Assembly (NCBI GenBank): GCA_033030425.1
Contig: JAUFSD010000022.1
Location: forward strand, 1,054,001 to 1,118,000
Direction: 5' to 3'
Length of the DNA stretch: 64,000 bases
Source of the DNA: Verpa conica
Taxonomy: Eukaryota; Ascomycota; Pezizomycetes; Pezizales; Morchellaceae
Shown here: positions 59,327 through 64,000 of the stretch, piece by piece
How positions within the stretch are numbered: position 1 is the stretch's first letter
How the letters are laid out: every line of letters begins with the position of its first letter
Position numbers and translations under genes: made by a program
Notes under the pieces: generated by a model
The model's input: only the letters and a program-made list of their open reading frames with translations
What the model was told of the DNA's origin: nothing
The model's database searches: none

Positions 59327-61339
59327 ATGCCCCTTCCGATACCCACAGTACGGATGGTGTTTGGTGATTCATCAATGGACAACTCTCACAGCTACAGCGA
59401 TGTATCAATAACCCCACCCCCCGAAGACACCACCGGAGAGCCAAGCGTTACAAAAACCGGAGCACGAATAACAACCTTCGAATCTAAATACAGCACCGAC
59501 TCGGACTCAAAAATCAGTCTTTCTCGAACATGGCTCGCATCGTCAGTAGATCTACAGCCAACCAGTCCCTCGTCTAGTCCTTTGAAGAACAGCGAAACCT
59601 CAAATAGAGAAAGCACATACACACCCAAAGACGCAAACGGAAACTTCCTTATCGCGCCATGGGGCATACACTGGTACACCCCAGTGTCGATCGTGAGCTT
59701 CTTCATCGCCGGTGTAGCATGCGCTATCATACACCACTTCTTATACAACTCACTCCACGGAACCCTCGCGGGCGACACCAACAAGCAAGAATGGATAAAC
59801 CGCATCGGAACAGGGCTCGCATTCCTCTCTCGGGCAGCTTTATCAGCCGTGATGGAGATCTCACGGAAACAATGGGTATGGGTCACACTGCGGAAACAGT
59901 TCCTCACACTAGAAGCCATCAACGCCATGTTCGGCGTCGCAACTGATCCGCTACACTTCTTGCGCGGTGAAATGCTACTCCGTGCTAAATTCACGACTTT
60001 CACTGCGGTGCTTATATGGGCGCTGCCGTTGGTTGCGATTTTCACACCTAGTACGATCTCGGTCGTGCCGACGGACGAGCGCAGCGTCAGCTCATGCGTC
60101 GTGCCGTCGCTGGACTTTAGGCTCGATGCTGCTCCGGTGGATGGACTGAGATGGTACACGTTTGCGGAGGGGAATACCCTGGGTGATATATACGAGGAAG
60201 TATACCATAACCCTAGCCCCCGCGCGAGTAGCATCTTCACCACCGCGGCGTTCTCGGGGAATGCAACGACTGCGGGAGGCGCCGTATCAACACTTGCCGA
60301 AAACTCTGCGTATCAAATCCAATTCACTGCACCTGCGGTGAATTGTACTGAGATTGCGTCGTGGGTTGAAGATGACCCTCTTTCGAATACCACGGTCCCG
60401 AAACAGTCCGTTAATGGGCTTAGTCCGATATTCAGCGCCGCACGCGCCGAAAAGGTCTGGAACGAGATACTGGTTGGGAACCTTCGCGAGCCGGGGCAGA
60501 ACACTAGTCGCAGTGGGTTCGAGTGGCATACGTATTCGTGCAAGAACTCGGTTGCGAGGTATTCGCTTTCGTTGGAGATTAGTGGTGGGAGGTACCGAGA
60601 GCCTGTGATTGATAATGTCGAGATACTCTACCCTGTGACTGCAGAACCCTCGTTTAATACGACTTACTCTCGCGTTTACATCTCCAGCTGGGCTCTGTTT
60701 GATACGCTTATTGATATCCTTGCCGGGGATGTCTCGATTGGTATCAACCACTTCAACTATAGTATGGATGGACAGGAGTACTATAAGAGCACCCAAGAGA
60801 CTAGAATCACAAGGACCAAGGTTATGTCGACGTCGCTGGCGTCTCCGGAGAGCACGGCGAATGATATGAAGACTGTGCCGATGCTCGCTGAGGCTATAGA
60901 GGACATGGTGCAGAAGATGGTGGTGTCCTTGTTGTCGGATAGATCATTGATATATGCGACCAATGTAACGTCGACCTGCACTTCGACGGAGAGTTATAAT
61001 ATATACTCGTACAACTGGCAGAGGCTGGTGATTGTGTATTCGATCGGGGGGGTGGCTACGCTGGTGATTGGGGTGTTGGGTATTGTGGCGTTGTCGAAGA
61101 ACGGAGTGGCGAGTGATGATAGCTTCTCGACGTTCTTGTTGACGACTAGGAATCCGACGTTGGATAGGTTGGCCGCTGGAGCGTGTCTTGGGGGTGAGCC
61201 GTTGCCGAATGAGCTGAAGAAGTTGAAGTTTAAGTTTGGAGAGCTGCCGGGGCAGAGGCATGTGGATGGCATTAGACATGCTGCGTTGGGCGTGGAAGGG
61301 GAGGTGGTGGATATTCAGAGGGGGGGTAAATATTCATAG
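59327..61339 (+). CDS. Fungal four-TM membrane protein with large ectodomain (paralogue B)
   Basis: A single-exon frame of about 670 residues from the first in-frame ATG (59327, A at -3); ATGs at 59354 and 59375 are also possible starts. Same family as the gene at 2232. A polar Ser/Thr-rich head precedes APWGIHWYTPVSIVSFFIAG (TM1), GTGLAFLSRAALSAVMEISR (TM2), KQWVWVTLRKQFLTLEAINA, AVLIWALPLVAIFTPSTIS (TM3), and a large loop with cysteines and many N-glycosylation sequons (NCTE, NTT, NATT, NVT). TM4 is VYSIGGVATLVIGVLGIVAL, followed by TRNPTLDRLAAGACLGG and the terminal GGKYS. Third positions are more GC-rich than in paralogue A. Function unknown. Confidence 0.85.
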   Translation: MPLPIPTVRMVFGDSSMDNSHSYSDVSITPPPEDTTGEPSVTKTGARITTFESKYSTDSDSKISLSRTWLASSVDLQPTSPSSSPLKNSETSNRESTYTPKDANGNFLIAPWGIHWYTPVSIVSFFIAGVACAIIHHFLYNSLHGTLAGDTNKQEWINRIGTGLAFLSRAALSAVMEISRKQWVWVTLRKQFLTLEAINAMFGVATDPLHFLRGEMLLRAKFTTFTAVLIWALPLVAIFTPSTISVVPTDERSVSSCVVPSLDFRLDAAPVDGLRWYTFAEGNTLGDIYEEVYHNPSPRASSIFTTAAFSGNATTAGGAVSTLAENSAYQIQFTAPAVNCTEIASWVEDDPLSNTTVPKQSVNGLSPIFSAARAEKVWNEILVGNLREPGQNTSRSGFEWHTYSCKNSVARYSLSLEISGGRYREPVIDNVEILYPVTAEPSFNTTYSRVYISSWALFDTLIDILAGDVSIGINHFNYSMDGQEYYKSTQETRITRTKVMSTSLASPESTANDMKTVPMLAEAIEDMVQKMVVSLLSDRSLIYATNVTSTCTSTESYNIYSYNWQRLVIVYSIGGVATLVIGVLGIVALSKNGVASDDSFSTFLLTTRNPTLDRLAAGACLGGEPLPNELKKLKFKFGELPGQRHVDGIRHAALGVEGEVVDIQRGGKYS

Positions 61340-62735
61340 AAAATTATCGTTATAGCGGCTGGGACGGATATTTGTAATAATTTATAGCGGGAGTTACTGG
61401 GGTTGCTTTCCTACATCTAGTGAATAAAAACACATGTACATAATATTTACCAGATTAGGTACTGGTCAGTGGGTTAGGTTTGAAGTAATAATTGATACCA
61501 AGAAGGTAATGGTGGCTACTAGATATCCAGATATGTAGTAGCTCAGGAACTTAGTAAGCCTGACTACGAACTTGTCTGTATTCGATCTCTAACGAACCGC
61601 TATAAGAAGCACCCATTGAATATTAAACCTACACCCAACACTCTATGTTGGAATATCTCAACAGCAGTACAGCAACCCGACGATAACCCCACTCAGACAA
61701 CGCCTACACTCGTCAGCAGCCATACAAACCGAGACCACATACCAACCATACATACCAGCGTCAATTCCACCAAACACAAATCATCATATCCCAGCGACTA
61801 CACTCACAACTCATGTACCCCCCAAACCGAACAATTACCCGCCTCTGCAGTCTCCCAGACTTCTAGCGTGGGCGTGAAAATAACAGTACCCGTCTCGCAT
61901 GGAGGCCTCGGAGCTGAGATGGAAGTTGATTCAAGACATGACTGCGAGGAATTTGTGATGAGAGCAATGTAGTTGATGAACTGGATGACAGAGAAGATCC
62001 ACATCGATGGGGAAGCGAGGGTGGTTGGTGAGAGAGGGGTGGAATGCAGGTCGATGAGTTCGTCCTAGGTTGTTTTTTTAGCTGAACCACATACAAAAAA
62101 AAGCACTCATGTTTCTTCCTTGAAGTGGAAACACGTGCCCCTTGCAGGAATCTAAAACGAATCTGTGCGGGTTTGAGACATTACTGTGTTGTTGGAATTA
62201 CGCGAGGTTTTATGCCGAGTGATGTACTGTGATTGTGTCACTGTGGATGATACTTGGGCTTCCTCGGAGTATAAATAAGTGGGATCGAGACTGTCTTGGG
62301 GGTGGCTTCTGGGGTTCTGAGGGTTTTTCTTGTACCGAGTGTTTGTATGGATGACGTCACTACAAGCGACTGTGTACAGGATTTTACTTTTTCTCATTGT
62401 ATATTTGTTTCCTAGTCTGGAGGGTTTGGGAAATGAATTGCTTTCTATAGGTAAAACAAAGTCTCTAGACATCCCGGAGTTACACCCTGGGCTATTATTG
62501 TCCTATCTATTGAGTCCCGTCGCTAGAGGTAACTGTTGGTTGGGGTCTGAGACTATCCATTGGATCCCCAACTACGGGTAAAATTATCTCTTTGTACCTA
62601 CGCGAGCTACAGGTTCTTCACTCTTGAGTATCGCTCCACCCGCGGTCCCAGTGATTAAGCCGCCAGATCTCGGGTATCTGACATGGATTCTCTATTTGTG
62701 GGGGGTAGGCTCGTTCCCATCCCTACCATTGCAAG
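61340..62735. other. Intergenic, no firm gene
   Basis: A 118-codon frame at 61616-61972 starts from TTG and has no recognised motif; it is not called. No repeat ends seen up to the MITE. Confidence 0.4.
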
Positions 62736-62744
62736 CACCGGAGG

Positions 62745-63200
62745 GGAGAAAACCTTTCATATGCCCGCGCTTTACCTACAGCTCTTTCCGATGCCCTCGA
62801 CCACCAGACACCACCAAGACAATACCCACGCCTGCATCTCCCCCTCCCCCTAGGACACGCCTATATGTTTACCTTTTAGTATGCCTTGGAGTCCAAATAA
62901 ATTCGTCTTAAAGGGGTCAAAGGTAAAGACTAAATATGTAGAAACTAACATAAGTCTGCCCCTCTAGTATACTATTAAAACCCATCAGAAATTCTGCTAT
63001 AGCTTTTCCCTTTCTATTAGCCCCTCCCTGAAGATACCATTTTTTATTGGCGTTGATCCATGACTTAATAATTAATCCCATGAAATTTAGGTTACTTTTC
63101 TGTTGTAAGACGGGTTTTTTGCCCTCTAAGTTGGGGTGTCTTTGGTGGAGGGTATCCGAAAGTGCTGCAGGTAAAGCGCGGGTATGGGAAAGGTTTTCTC
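62745..63200. mobile_element. MITE, Mutator-like (copy 2), 456 bp
   Basis: Ends read GAGAAAACCTTTC on both strands. Inverted arms extend about 65-70 bp (62745-62812 and 63133-63200) at roughly 80% identity by eye, with GCGCTTTACCT in both. A perfect 9-bp direct repeat ACCGGAGGG flanks the element (62736-62744 and 63201-63209). The arms match copy 1 (5560-5932) at the outer AAAACCTTTCC and the inner ATACCCTCCA blocks. There is no transposase frame; the apparent proteins at 62624-62911 and 63092-63380 are the two arms translated in opposite directions. Confidence 0.85.
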
Positions 63201-63209
63201 ACCGGAGGG

Positions 63210-64000
63210 GTCAAACAATCCCTGTCCCACCAAACCGAGTGACACTCCATGCAGAAACAACTCACTCGGAACACCGGAAAACCAAACATTGATACAAAAC
63301 ATTGACAAACCAAACCAATGTTTATGCTTATCTTGTTTCAAGACCATCCAGCCAATCGGCACAGCGGATAAAAAAAACATTTCAGGATCTATAAAAATCC
63401 TAGGGCAAGTCTAGAACTCTAGCATATTCTCGTCGGTGAAAATCCCCAGATAAAGATAAGCATCCCCGGAGTCTCAGTTGTTGTACAATAGAATCGTACG
63501 AGCACCGGAACGACTAAGGCAAGGCACACCCGGCACGTGAATGCGCGTTAACGCGACTTCCTCAGGGGGGGGGTTAGAGAATGTGCATATCTTGAGAGAG
63601 TGCGTAGAGTACTCTAGTCTCTAGGTATGTTAATGTGCATGGAGTATCAGACGCGCGCACTGGTTAGTGTACCGGATAGGACGGAGATTTTTTTTATTTT
63701 TGTAGTGGATGGAGGGCGGTGAGACATTTGGTTTTGGTTGGAATTTTGTGACGGCGCCCAGGAGGGGGATTGGGAATGGGATGGAATGGGATCGGCAATG
63801 GGGCTTAATTGCGGCTGATGGTGGAATATTTCCTCCACACGGTTTGAGTGGATGAATGGTACGGGGGTTTGTTTTAAGCGATGGACTGTTTGGATAGAGT
63901 AGAGTAGAGAGAGAGGGTACTGGTATATTTACATGTCTATTGGACGCTCTATGGTTACATGTAATTGGACAGGGCACATCTCTGCTCAGGCTCAAGAGCA
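63210..64000. other. Intergenic to window end, no gene recognised
   Basis: AT-rich. Frames at 63630-63995 on the minus strand are low-complexity. No feature supported. Confidence 0.4.

Noticed and set aside
61616..61972. 118-codon frame downstream of paralogue B
   Set aside because: Starts from TTG, has low-complexity Thr/Ser/Pro content and no recognised domain.
62624..63380. Two apparent short proteins sharing RKPF..PRFT motifs
   Set aside because: They are the inverted arms of the MITE at 62745-63200 translated on opposite strands.
1..64000. CRISPR arrays, rRNA genes, bacterial operons or ribosome-binding sites
   Set aside because: None seen; the spliced gene structure shows a eukaryotic nuclear sequence.

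Overview
The window is a stretch of nuclear genome from a filamentous ascomycete (Pezizomycotina). The evidence is short spliceosomal introns (about 45-150 nt) with GTANGT-type donors and CTAAC/CTGAC branch points, and typical fungal families: a NACHT-ankyrin STAND protein, an HSPA12-type Hsp70-like ATPase, a But2-domain secreted protein, a MUP1-type methionine permease and an M28 leucine aminopeptidase. About 17 genes are spread over 64 kb. They are separated by long, often AT-rich intergenic DNA with MITEs and decayed repeats. Class cannot be fixed from sequence alone; low gene density and a large NACHT-ankyrin gene would suit Pezizomycetes or Leotiomycetes, which is inference.

Layout. 1-437: 3' end of a leucine aminopeptidase. 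2232-4094: a four-TM membrane protein with a large ectodomain; its paralogue lies at the other end (59327-61339). 5551-6446: two nested MITEs, followed by a stand-alone retrotransposon gag ORF (6618-7469). 8687-10221: STAND-type N-terminal domain plus ankyrin repeats. 11987-13691: two mitochondrial inner-membrane genes sharing a 299-bp divergent promoter, ATP synthase subunit k and MTP18/MTFP1. 15462-15917: small ankyrin protein. 16488-18250: a SAM methyltransferase and a CoA-binding-domain protein, divergent, with four tandem GATA-type heptamers between them. 18494-19678: unrecognised two-exon gene. 20349-20522: another MITE. 22131-24645: long disordered protein with a likely mitochondrial presequence and a C-terminal TM. 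26301-28821: Hsp70-like gene with 11 exons. 29721-31025: coiled-coil protein of unknown function. 32552-33280: secreted DUF4430-like protein. 39433-45018: NACHT-ankyrin protein of about 1756 residues containing a 486-bp higher-order repeat. 46164-46806: secreted But2-domain protein. 51059-51577: small charged protein. 55027-57069: methionine permease with 8 exons. 62745-63200: a second copy of the first MITE family.

How the genes relate. There is no biosynthetic cluster or defence island with clear co-function. Three ankyrin genes, two carrying STAND-type N-termini, point to the fungal NLR-like repertoire. The two mitochondrial genes share a promoter. The most instructive non-genic signal is a family of Mutator-like MITEs with 9-bp target duplications; one copy inserted into the terminus of a TA-duplicating MITE, so the order of events can be read directly. 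Intron models were built by eye from splice signals, reading frame and recalled family conservation, without alignment or transcript data.
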